The notes under the pieces: generated by a model
What the model was told of the DNA's origin: nothing
The model's database searches: none
Seen by the model: only the letters and a program-made list of their open reading frames with translations
Shown: positions 35,285 through 43,871 of the stretch, one piece after another
Layout of the letters: every line of letters begins with the position of its first letter
Position numbering within the stretch: the first letter of the stretch is position 1
Translations under genes and position numbers: made by a program
Assembly: GCF_001701025.1 (NCBI RefSeq)
Contig: NZ_CP016793.1
Coordinates: 6,324,001-6,388,000, forward strand
Direction: 5' to 3'
Source: Lentzea guizhouensis
Lineage (GTDB): Bacteria; Actinomycetota; Actinomycetes; Mycobacteriales; Pseudonocardiaceae
DNA length: 64,000 nt

Positions 35285-35332
35285 CGACGAGGCGGACGGT
35301 GCGGCGGCCCGCAGCCACCGCCCGCCTCGTCG
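35285..35332 (+). terminator. Strong stem-loop between RraA-like and GlcD-like genes
   Basis: Arms of 17 bases (35285-35301 and 35316-35332, one A-C mismatch) close a 14-base loop seven bases after the RraA-like stop. No T-run follows. It may end the upstream operon or cap its message; the GlcD gene could then rely on readthrough or its own promoter. Confidence 0.6.
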
Positions 35333-35351
35333 CCCGATCCCGAGGAACCCC

Positions 35352-36722
35352 ATGGACAGCCTGCTCGATCGACTGCGCACGGAGATCGGCCACAGCAACG
35401 TCCTCACCGATCCCGACGTCACCGGCTCGTATGCGCGCGACATGATGCCGCTCGTGCCGGCAGGGCGTCCGCTCGCCGTCGCCCTGCCTCTCGACACCGC
35501 TGGAGTTCAGGCGGTGGTGCGCGCCTGTGCGGAGCACGGAGTCCCTGTGGTGCCACGTGGTGCGGGCAGCGGACTGACCGGTGCCGCCAACGCCGTGGAC
35601 GGCTGCGTCGTGCTGTCGCTGGCCAAGCTCGACCGGGTGCTGCAGGTCGATCCGGACGACCGGATCGCCGTGGTGCAACCGGGTGTCATCACGAAACACC
35701 TGCGGGACCGGGCCGCTGAGCACGACTTGTTCTACCCACCCGACCCGTCCAGCTACGACTGGTGCACCATCGGCGGGAACCTCGCGACCAACGCAGGCGG
35801 GCTGTGCTGCGTGAAGTACGGCGTCACCGCGGACTCCGTGCTGGGCCTGGAGGTCGTGCTCGCGGACGGGGCGCTGCTGCGCACCGGCAGGCGCACCGTG
35901 AAGGGCGTGGCCGGGTACGACCTGACGAGCCTGTTCGTCGGCAGCGAGGGAACCCTCGGGGTCATCACCGAGGCGACGCTCGCGTTGCGTCCCCGCCCAC
36001 CTGCACCCACCACGCTCGTCGCCGCGTTCGCCTCCGCGCAGGACGCGGGCCACGCCGTCGCGGAGGTGGTCCGTGCGGGTCTGGTGCCGTCGCTGATGGA
36101 GATCATGGACGCGGTGTCCATCGAGGCGGCCGAGGCCCACCTGCGCACCGACCTCGGCGCGGGGGACGGGACGAAAGCGCTGCTGCTGTGCCAGTCGGAC
36201 GCCGGGCGCTGCGCCGGCGACGAGATCGCGGCACTGGAGCGCCTGTGCGAGAAGCGGAACGCGCTCTTCACCCACACGACCGACGACCAGGCCGAGGGCA
36301 CGATGCTGCTCGAAGCACGCCGGGTCGTCCTCACCGCGCTGGAAGCCCGCGGTGTGCTCCTCGTCGACGACGTGTGCGTGCCGCGCACCAAAATCGCCGA
36401 GCTGATCCTCGGCTGCGAGGAGATCTCCGCGGACGTCGGGCTGACGATCGCCGTGGTCGGGCACGCCGGTGACGGCAACATGCACCCGACGATCGTGTTC
36501 TCCGGCCCCTCCGAAGAGGACAGGGCCCGCCAGGCGTTCGACTCGGTCCTCGCGCTGGGGCTGTCGCTCGGCGGGACCGTGACCGGTGAACACGGGATCG
36601 GGCGGCTCAAACGCGACTGGCTCGCCCGCGAGATCGGTGAGGTCGGCATGGCCGTCCACCGGTCGGTCAAGCAGGCACTCGATCCGCACGGCGTGCTCAA
36701 CCCCGGAGCCGTTCTCGGCTGA
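35352..36722 (+). CDS. FAD-linked oxidase, glycolate/D-lactate oxidase subunit GlcD-like
   Basis: A 456-residue flavoprotein of the PCMH/VAO class. The FAD-binding domain shows VVPRGAGSGLTGAANAVDGCVVLSL near 55-80, CTIGGNLATNAGGLCCVKYGVT near 138-159 and FVGSEGTLGVITEATL near 197-212. The C-terminal oxidase domain contains VVGHAGDGNMHP near 365-376 and the terminal TGEHGIGRLKRDWL near 408. All motifs are intact; GlcE/GlcF partners are absent here, so it may work alone on a 2-hydroxyacid such as glycolate or D-lactate. GAGGA precedes ATG 35352. It follows the RraA-like gene after a stem-loop and plausibly handles the two- or three-carbon hydroxyacid released by the pathway. Confidence 0.9.
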   Translation: MDSLLDRLRTEIGHSNVLTDPDVTGSYARDMMPLVPAGRPLAVALPLDTAGVQAVVRACAEHGVPVVPRGAGSGLTGAANAVDGCVVLSLAKLDRVLQVDPDDRIAVVQPGVITKHLRDRAAEHDLFYPPDPSSYDWCTIGGNLATNAGGLCCVKYGVTADSVLGLEVVLADGALLRTGRRTVKGVAGYDLTSLFVGSEGTLGVITEATLALRPRPPAPTTLVAAFASAQDAGHAVAEVVRAGLVPSLMEIMDAVSIEAAEAHLRTDLGAGDGTKALLLCQSDAGRCAGDEIAALERLCEKRNALFTHTTDDQAEGTMLLEARRVVLTALEARGVLLVDDVCVPRTKIAELILGCEEISADVGLTIAVVGHAGDGNMHPTIVFSGPSEEDRARQAFDSVLALGLSLGGTVTGEHGIGRLKRDWLAREIGEVGMAVHRSVKQALDPHGVLNPGAVLG

Positions 36723-36826
36723 CACACCGCACACAACTCACCCTGCTCGCACAACGGACAGGCGTCGCGCTCGACGACGCCGGCCCGGCGCTGTCGTTCA
36801 CCCGCTTTCACCCCAGGAGGTATCCA

Positions 36827-39076
36827 GTGCCACGACCAGCAGACGCCACCGCGGCCGGCCGTCCGCGCCGCCGTCCTCGACGGCTCACCACGGCCCTCGT
36901 GGTCGCGGCGTTGGCGGTGACGACACCACCGTCCGCTTTCGCCGACGCCGCTGCGCAAGGCGCCGACACCGCTGACATCACCGACGCGTTCACCGGCGAC
37001 GTGGGTTCCTCCCCAGCGGGGTGGAGCGTCTCGGCCGAGGGCGGAACGGCCACCGTGCAGCAGCTCTCCGAGCTCGAACGGAGCCTGCGGCTGCAGGACG
37101 ACTCGACGACCGCCTCGATGGCGGTCACGCGTTCTCTGGGTGCCACCAGGTCGACCCTCGTGACGGCCCTGCGACTGCGCGCGGCCCAGACCACGTCGGT
37201 GATCGGCGTGCACCTAAGGGGGACAGCGGGCGCTGCGGCGACGGTGGCGATGGACGCCGCGGGCCGCCTGTACACCTACGACGGCGCCAAGCGCGTCGAA
37301 CTGGGCACCTACCAGGCCGGCCAGTGGCTCGACCTGCGGATCGTCGCGCACCCCACCACCCGCAGTTACAGCGTCTTCCTCAAGGGCAGGCGGGTCGCCG
37401 CGGACCTCTCGTTCCGCGTCGGCGCGGGCCCCTTGACCGAACTCCGGATCGGTGTGAGCAGGGAGACCGCCGGCACCGCGTGGATCGACGACGTGCGCGT
37501 CTTCGCCTCACCCGCACCCGATGGCTGGAGGCCCGTCGGAACGGTGACACCCCGCACCGCTCAGCAGATCGGCTCGTCGCGGTTGCTGTCGGGCTGTGAG
37601 ACCACCGGCCGCAAGTACGCCCGGTTCTCCGAGTACCGGGACCAGTTGCTCGCTCTGGGCACGACCACGTGCCGGGTGCAGCCGGAGTGGAACGCCGTCG
37701 AGGCGAACGCCGACGGCCGGTACAACTGGACGATGGTCGACGAGATCGTGGACACCCTCCTCGAGGCAGGCGTCCAACCGTGGTTGCAGGTGTCGTACGG
37801 CAACTGGGCCTACGGGAAGAAGGGGATCCCCGCCGGCGGCGCGAACCTCGGCGCGCCCCTGCCGAGCGGTGCCGGACTCGAGGTCAACGCGAACTGGGTC
37901 AAGGCCATGGTGGAGCGGTACAAGCCCGGTGGCGTGCGCTACCAGAACCGCGGGCCGCACTACGGCGTCCGGCATTGGGAGATCTGGAACGAGCCCAACC
38001 ACCCCGACGCGCCGCCGACCATCGCTGCCGACTACGCGGCCTACTACAAGCTCATGGCCACGACCATCCGGCAGCAGCAACCGGACGCGGTGCTGTTCGG
38101 AGTGGAGTACGGCATCGACGTGGCCTTCGCCGACAGGTTCATGGCAGCTCTCAAGGCCGCCAAGGACAACGGCGAGGCGGACGGTGACACGGCCGAGCAG
38201 GCCGCCCGGATCGGTCTGGTGAACGGGTTCTCCTACCACCCGTACAGCAACTACCCGGACAACCCGGTGCTCTACAACACGATGGCCGCGCTGCGCCAGG
38301 TGCTCGCCAAGTACTCGCCGGCGATCGAAATCCGGCAGGGGGAGAACGGCGCGCCGAGCACGGCGGGCTCGGTCGGGGCCTTCGGGCAGGACACCTTCAC
38401 CGAGTACAGCCAGAACTCCTACAACCTGCGCCGGATCATCGGCGACCTCGGCGTGGGCATCAGCACGGAACTCCTCGGCACCGTGGACCTGTGGTACCGG
38501 TGGACGCCGAGCAGCGCGCCCCAGATCAACTCCAAGGGCCTCGTCGCGGCGACGTCGGACCTCAAGGCGACCTACACGAAGCGGTCGTACTACGGCGTGC
38601 AGAACGTGGCCGCCCTGTTCGACGACACTCTGCGGCCGGTGACCCGGCTGGAAGCCTCAGGCGACATCAAGACGAAGTCGCCGATCCAGGGCTTCGACTT
38701 CACCACCTCCGGCAACGGTGACCGCACCGTCACCGCGCGGGCGTTCGAGAAGAACGGCTCCGGCCAGCAGGCCGTCGCACTGTGGTTCGGCGGCGATCCC
38801 GCGCAGCAGCCCCGCTACGACAGCACGGGCAAGGAGATCGACGTTGCCGCGCGACCCGATCGCGTGCCGAACGAGGACCGAGCCACCAGGCCCGTCACGG
38901 TGACGTTCGCCGACGCGAAGATGAGCAACCCCCGTCTGGTCGACCTGACCACCGGCACCGTCCACCGCATCCCGCCGAACGCCGTGTCCCGGCACGGCAA
39001 CTCCCTCACCATCACCGGGCTTCCCATCGGCAACACCCCTGTCGTGGTCGCGGACCGCTCGATCACCGGTAGCTGA
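36827..39076 (+). CDS. Secreted clan-A glycoside hydrolase (GH39-like) with N-terminal jelly-roll domain
   Basis: A 749-residue exported protein. A basic N-terminus and hydrophobic helix end in a signal peptide near residue 41 (PSAFADA). Residues about 48-225 resemble a LamG/concanavalin-like jelly roll. A TIM barrel follows from about 255: acid/base motif HWEIWNEPNHP near 383-393 and likely nucleophile in EIRQGENGAPST near 500-511, the pattern of clan-A retaining glycosidases, closest in my view to GH39. A C-terminal beta domain ends the chain. Start: GTG 36827 behind a perfect AGGAGG, 104 bases after the GlcD gene. It probably releases from a polysaccharide the molecules that the operon imports. 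The GH family assignment is tentative. Confidence 0.78.
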   Translation: MPRPADATAAGRPRRRPRRLTTALVVAALAVTTPPSAFADAAAQGADTADITDAFTGDVGSSPAGWSVSAEGGTATVQQLSELERSLRLQDDSTTASMAVTRSLGATRSTLVTALRLRAAQTTSVIGVHLRGTAGAAATVAMDAAGRLYTYDGAKRVELGTYQAGQWLDLRIVAHPTTRSYSVFLKGRRVAADLSFRVGAGPLTELRIGVSRETAGTAWIDDVRVFASPAPDGWRPVGTVTPRTAQQIGSSRLLSGCETTGRKYARFSEYRDQLLALGTTTCRVQPEWNAVEANADGRYNWTMVDEIVDTLLEAGVQPWLQVSYGNWAYGKKGIPAGGANLGAPLPSGAGLEVNANWVKAMVERYKPGGVRYQNRGPHYGVRHWEIWNEPNHPDAPPTIAADYAAYYKLMATTIRQQQPDAVLFGVEYGIDVAFADRFMAALKAAKDNGEADGDTAEQAARIGLVNGFSYHPYSNYPDNPVLYNTMAALRQVLAKYSPAIEIRQGENGAPSTAGSVGAFGQDTFTEYSQNSYNLRRIIGDLGVGISTELLGTVDLWYRWTPSSAPQINSKGLVAATSDLKATYTKRSYYGVQNVAALFDDTLRPVTRLEASGDIKTKSPIQGFDFTTSGNGDRTVTARAFEKNGSGQQAVALWFGGDPAQQPRYDSTGKEIDVAARPDRVPNEDRATRPVTVTFADAKMSNPRLVDLTTGTVHRIPPNAVSRHGNSLTITGLPIGNTPVVVADRSITGS

Positions 39077-39145
39077 CGGGCCTGGCGCCGGAAGAACGGG
39101 TGGTTCCCCGTCCGGCACGTGGTCGGCGCCTCGACGTACCGCAGG

Positions 39146-39190
39146 CGTGCACTCTGGTCACCGACCGACCGTCGGCGCCCAGAGTGCACG
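39146..39190 (+). terminator. Stem-loop after the glycoside hydrolase gene
   Basis: CGTGCACTCTGG (39146-39157) pairs perfectly with CCAGAGTGCACG (39179-39190) across a 21-base loop that itself contains smaller self-complementary GGTC/GACC parts. A 12-bp GC-rich stem 70 bases after the stop is a credible rho-independent-like terminator despite the missing T-run. Confidence 0.65.
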
Positions 39191-39345
39191 GCGTGTGCGG
39201 AGACGTCGTGCCTGATGTTTGCGACGGTCCTGCGCGCGCCTTACCGTGATGCTGGAACCAGTGACCGAGCCACGTCCGTGGATCGTTGTTTGGATTGAAC
39301 CAACAGTCCGGGCGGCACAGGCGCTGGAAACAGGAAGAGCTCGTC

Positions 39346-39714
39346 GTGGACGCTCAGTTCCTCACCACCGCCTCACCTGTCTCCATCACCACTGACCTGC
39401 ATGGCGGCGTACCGGTCATCTGTGTCAGCGGTGAGATCGACATGTCCAACGAGCGCACGGTGGGTGAACACATCAGCGACCAGGTCGGCCAGCGGCCTGG
39501 CGCTGTGGTGCTCGACCTGTCGGGCATCACCTTCATGGGCTCGTCCGGGATTCGCCTGCTGCTCGACGCTCACTCGTCCACTTGTTCCGCGGGAACGCGA
39601 ATGGTGGTCGTGGCCGATCACCAACCGGTGCTGCGTCCGCTGGCGATCGCCCAGGTGGACCGGGTGCTGCACCTTCGCGCGGATGTGACGGCCGCACTCG
39701 CTGCTTGTGCCTGA
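39346..39714 (+). CDS. STAS-domain anti-sigma factor antagonist
   Basis: A 122-residue RsbV/SpoIIAA-like protein. The strand VPVICVSGEIDMSNERTVGEHI and the helix motif DLSGITFMGSSGIRLLLDAH carry the phosphorylation-site serine within MGSSG near residue 65. Start: GTG 39346 with AGGAAG upstream; the frame opens earlier at 39286 but without a site. Unphosphorylated antagonists of this type bind an anti-sigma kinase. No kinase lies next to it; candidates in the window are the HATPase protein at 61834 and the fused regulator at 15639. Confidence 0.88.
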   Translation: MDAQFLTTASPVSITTDLHGGVPVICVSGEIDMSNERTVGEHISDQVGQRPGAVVLDLSGITFMGSSGIRLLLDAHSSTCSAGTRMVVVADHQPVLRPLAIAQVDRVLHLRADVTAALAACA

Positions 39715-39766
39715 GCCAGTTGCGTCTGGATGATCCGCACCCGCGTGTGATCGGTCGAGATGCGCA

Positions 39767-40258
39767 TCAGGTCGGTTCCGGACGCGAGCCCGGGCGGTCG
39801 CCACGGCGGCGGGTCTGCTCGGCGGACCAGGCGCTGGCGTCCTGGCTGTAGCGGATGAGGAACTGGGCGAACTGCACGCGCTCGGCTGAATCCCAAGTGG
39901 CGGTGATGCGTTCGAAGGCCACACGCTGTTCGGAGGCGAAGCGTTGACGCTCGCTCTCGCCGGTGTGAGTGAGCTCGAGGACTGTGCGTCGGCCATCGGC
40001 CTGGGAAGCGGCTCTCCGCAGCAGCCCGTCGGCGATGCAGGCGGCAATCGTGCGGCTGACGACGGGCTGGGAGACACCCATCTCAGCGGCGATGGCGCCC
40101 ACCGTTATCTCGCCGGGTGCGTCCGCAACCACGTTCAGGACCAAGTTGCGGGTCAGGTCGCCACGTCCGCCTGTGCGCCGCCGCAATCGCGACAGGGCGG
40201 GTCCGACCTGGTCGAAGAGAGCCTTGTCGATCTCCGGAGGCGTTGACGAGCCACTCAT
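39767..40258 (-). CDS. MarR-family transcriptional regulator
   Basis: A 163-residue winged-helix protein. The core is about 35-100, with LNVVADAPGEITVGAIAAEMGVSQPVVSRTIAACIADGLLRR style sequence, a wing containing DGRRTVLELTHTG, and a C-terminal dimerisation helix. It is divergent from an amidohydrolase gene with an A/T-rich inverted repeat between, so it probably represses that gene and itself. Ligand unknown. Confidence 0.87.
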   Translation of the reverse strand: MSGSSTPPEIDKALFDQVGPALSRLRRRTGGRGDLTRNLVLNVVADAPGEITVGAIAAEMGVSQPVVSRTIAACIADGLLRRAASQADGRRTVLELTHTGESERQRFASEQRVAFERITATWDSAERVQFAQFLIRYSQDASAWSAEQTRRRGDRPGSRPEPT

Positions 40259-40290
40259 GCCGTCATCCTAGAGAGAGTTTCGATCAGTGC

Positions 40291-40320
40291 GCATATCCAT
40301 GCACATGCTATATGCATAGC
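40291..40320. promoter_or_regulatory. A/T-rich inverted repeats upstream of MarR and amidohydrolase genes
   Basis: GCATAT (40291-40296) pairs with ATATGC (40310-40315) across 13 bases, and the overlapping GCTAT/ATAGC pair lies at 40307-40320. This is the only A/T-rich run between the divergent genes and is a good MarR site. Confidence 0.5.
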
Positions 40321-40370
40321 TTCTGCTATATATTTGGAGGAGTTGTCCACGCGAGGGATTGAGGTAGGCC

Positions 40371-41597
40371 ATGACCGTGACCGCCATCACCGGTGCCCGG
40401 GTGTTCGACGGTGAGAGGGTGCTGGGGGAGACCACCGTGCTCCTCGACGGCACTCGGATCGCCCAGGTCGGCGGCGCTGTTCCGCAAGGCGCCGAGGTCG
40501 TCGACGGCAGTGGCGCCACGCTGCTGCCGGGCCTGATCGACGCCCACGTGCACACCGGCAAGGACGCGTTGGCGCTGGCGCTGCGATTCGGTGTGACGAC
40601 CGAGCTGGAGATGCAGGGCACGAACACCAGGGGCAGCCGGGCTCACATCAGCGAGGACGACACCGTCGCCGATGTGCGTTCGTCCGGATTCGCCATCACT
40701 CCTCCCGGCGGGCACCCCAGCGAGCTGTTCCCCGAAGGCTTCCGGCCCGGCCCGCCCGCGGGCGCGCGGCCGGTCGGACCGCCTCCGCTCATGCCGTTCT
40801 CCACCACCCCGGAAGAAGCCGTCGCGTTCATCCCGCAGCTGATCGAACGCGGCTCCGACTACATCAAGTTCATGGTCGACGACGGCAGCGTCGAAGGACA
40901 CCCCGGCTTGCCCATGCTCGACCAGGCCACCTTGAACGCCGGGGTGGCCGAAGCCAAGAAGCACGGCATGCTCACCGTCGCCCACGCCCTGACCGTGGAC
41001 GCCACCCGCATGGCCGTCGAGGCCGGTGTCGACGGCCTGGTCCACCTGTTCATGGACCAGCCCCACACCGACGAGATCATCGGCCTGATGAGGGACGCCG
41101 GGATGTTCGTCGCCCCCTGCGTCGTCCTGAACGCCTCCATGATGGGTATCACGGGTGACGACCTCGCCGACGACCCGCGCGTCGCCTCCCGCCTGGACGC
41201 CGAATGGGAGGAAGCCCTGCGCTCCAGCTTCGGCCACTACCCACAGGGCCGGATCGAGGACGTCCTCGCCAGCGTCAAAGCCCTCGATGACGCCGGGGTC
41301 GACCTCCTGGTCGGCACCGACGCCTCCCTACCGCTGCCTTTCCTGGGCGGACTCGCCCACGGCGCCAGCGTCCACCACGAGCTGCAGTACCTGACCCGGG
41401 CAGGCCTCACCCCTGTCCAGGCCCTGCGCGCGGCCACCGCCACCACTGCCCGTCGCTTCGGCCTCGACGACCGCGGCCGTGTCGCCGAAGGTCTGCGTGC
41501 AGACCTCCTCCTCGTCGACGGCGACCCCACCGTCACGATCTCCGACACCCTCAACACCCGCGCCGTCTGGCGCCGCGGCACCCGGCTGGCCGCTTGA
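40371..41597 (+). CDS. Amidohydrolase-family enzyme (imidazolonepropionase/prolidase-like)
   Basis: A 408-residue metal-dependent hydrolase. It shows the composite strand domain at both ends (ITGARVFDG and the final GLRADLLLVDGDP) around a TIM barrel. Metal ligands are complete: DAHVH near 57-61, Lys in YIKFMVDDG near 166 (possible carbamylated lysine), His in VAHAL near 203, His in LVHLFMD near 224 and Asp in VGTDAS near 318. It should hydrolyse a cyclic amide, dipeptide-like or related bond in the cytoplasm; the substrate is not visible. It is probably induced through the divergent MarR regulator. Confidence 0.88.
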   Translation: MTVTAITGARVFDGERVLGETTVLLDGTRIAQVGGAVPQGAEVVDGSGATLLPGLIDAHVHTGKDALALALRFGVTTELEMQGTNTRGSRAHISEDDTVADVRSSGFAITPPGGHPSELFPEGFRPGPPAGARPVGPPPLMPFSTTPEEAVAFIPQLIERGSDYIKFMVDDGSVEGHPGLPMLDQATLNAGVAEAKKHGMLTVAHALTVDATRMAVEAGVDGLVHLFMDQPHTDEIIGLMRDAGMFVAPCVVLNASMMGITGDDLADDPRVASRLDAEWEEALRSSFGHYPQGRIEDVLASVKALDDAGVDLLVGTDASLPLPFLGGLAHGASVHHELQYLTRAGLTPVQALRAATATTARRFGLDDRGRVAEGLRADLLLVDGDPTVTISDTLNTRAVWRRGTRLAA

Positions 41598-41900
41598 GCG
41601 GCTCGCCGCCGGCGGCGCCGCGAACCAGGAGATCGCCTCGCGCCGGCAGCTCCGCGGTCTGCCCCTCGGCTGAGGCCGGTCCCGGCCGACGCTCTCAGTC
41701 CAGTCCGCTCAGCCCAGTCCTCTCAGGACTGTGACCGGGATGCTCCGTTCGGCAGTGCTCCCACTGGTCGGATGCGCGGTTGACGCCCTGACGCCAAGTC
41801 GGCATGGTCTGAACCACCGGTTCACCTCGACAAAGTGTGAGCGCTCTCATAAGTCGATGACAACGTTGACAACGGACTCCGACCCTGCAGGAGAGACACC
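41598..41900. other. Gap with a LuxR-type HTH remnant and paired palindromes
   Basis: Right after the amidohydrolase stop, 41594-41672 encodes LERLAAGGAANQEIASRRQ in another frame, which matches the first helix of LuxR-type DNA-binding domains and then breaks down; it is a likely gene scrap of about 25 codons. The rest is non-coding and holds the two palindromes upstream of the protease gene. Confidence 0.45.
41836..41871 (+). promoter_or_regulatory. Two phased palindromes upstream of the serine protease
   Basis: TGTGAGCGCTCTCA (41836-41849) and TGACAACGTTGACA (41858-41871) are both 14-bp palindromes with one mismatched pair, centred exactly 22 bases apart, two helical turns. The first is close to the TGGGAGCGCTCCCA site used by CebR-type LacI regulators of polysaccharide use. 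Confidence 0.55.
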
Positions 41901-43034
41901 GTGAAATCGACCAAGCGAACAACGTCCCTGGCCGCTGCCGTCCTGTGCGCCGCTGCCCTCGTCACCACACCCACCGGGCCTGGAGCCCACGCGGACGCGG
42001 CGGTGGACCGCTCCCGTGCTCAGCGCCCGCTGGTGGAGGCGGCGGAAGCGATCTACGCGGAGGTGGGGAGGACTTCCGACCCCGGCTACGCCGGCATCGT
42101 GCTGGGCGAGCGGGACTTGACCGTGTGGTGGAAGGGCGCCGTGCCGAAGCCGGTCGAGGCTGTCGTCGGCCGTCAGTCGCGCCGGGTGCCGGTGAAGGTG
42201 GCCACCGCCGCGTACACGCAGGCCGAGCTCGCCGACGCGGCCGCGGAGGTGCGAACCTGGTTGGACGCCAACCCGGACAGCGGTTTCCACGGTGTCAAGA
42301 GTCCGGGCGACGGCAGCGGCCTCGTGCTCGCCGCCCACCCCGCCGCCGGTGTCCGGGCGAGCACGTCGTTGAGCACCCTGGCCGGCCGAGTGGACGTCCC
42401 GCTGAGCATCCGCTACGAGGAGCCGATGCGCGAAGTGTCGCGACAGGACGATTCCGCGCCGTGGTGGGGTGGCGCGCGCACCTGGAACCAGACCGCGAAC
42501 ACCCTGTGCACCTCCGGGTTCGGTGTGCGGGACGCGGCCAACCGGCGCTACCTGCTCACCGCCGAGCACTGCGGCCAGGTCGGTCACCGCATCGCCGACG
42601 GCAAGGGCGAGTTCATCGGCAACGTGAGCGCCGGCCACGACGACCACGACATCGGCCTGATCCCCGCCAACAGCGAGAACCGGATGTACACCGGCGGTGG
42701 TGACAGCAACACCGGGGCCAACGTGGTCGGGTGGGGTCACGTGTTCGTCGGCCAGTACCTGTGCCAGTCCGGCGTCACCAGCGCCGCCGCGACCGGTGCC
42801 CCGGTGTGCAACCTGAAGGTCATCTTCTTCTGGCAGGACCGCGAGGACCTGGTCGAGGCCGAGCAGGTGCAGGGACAGACCGCCGCACGTGGTGGTGACA
42901 GCGGCGGTTCGGTGTACTCCAGTGCGTCAGGCGGAGTCGTCGCGAACGGCACGGTGACCCGTGCGGGTGGTGCCCGGCTGGGCTTCCAGGACTTCGCCAC
43001 CGCCAACCGCGACTTCGGTGTGACGATTCCCTGA
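41901..43034 (+). CDS. Secreted trypsin-like serine protease (S1, streptogrisin-like)
   Basis: A 377-residue exported protease. Signal peptide residues 1-31 (AHADA), then a propeptide of about 165 residues with the alpha-lytic-protease-type prodomain pattern, then a chymotrypsin-fold domain from about 200. The catalytic triad is intact: His in LLTAEHCGQ near 226, Asp in DDHDIGLIPA near 254 and Ser in TAARGGDSGGSVY near 336. Cysteine pairs suit disulphides. Start: GTG 41901 behind AGGAGAG. It acts outside the cell in protein feeding. Upstream palindromes suggest control by a LacI-family carbohydrate regulator. Confidence 0.9.
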   Translation: MKSTKRTTSLAAAVLCAAALVTTPTGPGAHADAAVDRSRAQRPLVEAAEAIYAEVGRTSDPGYAGIVLGERDLTVWWKGAVPKPVEAVVGRQSRRVPVKVATAAYTQAELADAAAEVRTWLDANPDSGFHGVKSPGDGSGLVLAAHPAAGVRASTSLSTLAGRVDVPLSIRYEEPMREVSRQDDSAPWWGGARTWNQTANTLCTSGFGVRDAANRRYLLTAEHCGQVGHRIADGKGEFIGNVSAGHDDHDIGLIPANSENRMYTGGGDSNTGANVVGWGHVFVGQYLCQSGVTSAAATGAPVCNLKVIFFWQDREDLVEAEQVQGQTAARGGDSGGSVYSSASGGVVANGTVTRAGGARLGFQDFATANRDFGVTIP

Positions 43035-43184
43035 CGACGAGCGGGTGCGGGGAGCGGCAACTCGGTCGTCCAAAGCCTCTGCACACGGCAGCGGACGGCC
43101 GAGTGTCCACACCGCGCCGACCGCCCGGCCACGAAGCCCGGCCACCCGGCCAGACCGAGCCGGTCGCTCGGCCTCTCCTTCGCC

Positions 43185-43607
43185 GTGGTCGCTGTGCTCC
43201 TGCCCGCGGTGCTGCTCACCGTGCGCTGGGCCGGGCGGCAACGGCCTGGTTCGGTGAACAGCGTCGAGGGTCGGGTGCGGTGGCGTTGGCTGGCCGAGTG
43301 CGGCGGGTGGTCGTTGGCGGCCGCCGGCCTGGTGGTCGTGGCGGCAGCGGTCGGCGGGGAGCGGTGGAACGTGGCGCTCTGGCCGGGGTGGGCCACCTTC
43401 GCCACGTTGGCCGTCGTCACCGTTCTGGTCGTTCCGTTCCAGGCCGCGGCGGAGGAGTACCTGTGCCGCGGATGGCTGCTCCAGGTGTTGTCGTCCTGGA
43501 CGCGCGTCTGGTGGCCCGCGGCGTTGACGGGCACCGTGCTCTTCGTCGTGCTGCACGAGTACACCGACCCGCTGGTGATCATGGACCTGGCGGTCTTCAG
43601 CCCGTGA
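43185..43607 (+). pseudogene. Truncated CPBP-family intramembrane protease
   Basis: A 140-codon frame from GTG 43185. It keeps CPBP motif 1 (AAEEYLCRGWLLQ) and motif 2 (LFVVLHEYTDP) but stops at VFSP before the third conserved histidine/asparagine motif and lacks the first helices. Just past the stop, another frame (from 43606) reads YTAVQVLPSTAVVLFCTWW, which looks like the family's last membrane helix. The simplest reading is a deletion plus frameshift in a former 250-residue protein. Without motif 3 the protease should be inactive. No ribosome site is convincing. Confidence 0.6.
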
Positions 43608-43871
43608 CTACACGGCGGTGCAGGTTCTGCCCAGCACCGCAGTGGTCCTGTTCTGCACGTGGTGGGGTGGACCGCCGCGCACGCCGAGTCCGTCTCGTGC
43701 ACAGGCCTGCCGACCAGCACGTGCTTCAACCGTGGCCGCGCCTCGCCCCGGCGGAACGGGCCGACCCGCCGGGTTCTCGGGTCTCACGAGCGCCACTGCC
43801 GTGTGAACACGACCGGAGAACGTCGTCGGGTGTGGTCGCGGCGTCTGATGTGGACACTGCCCCTCACGTTT

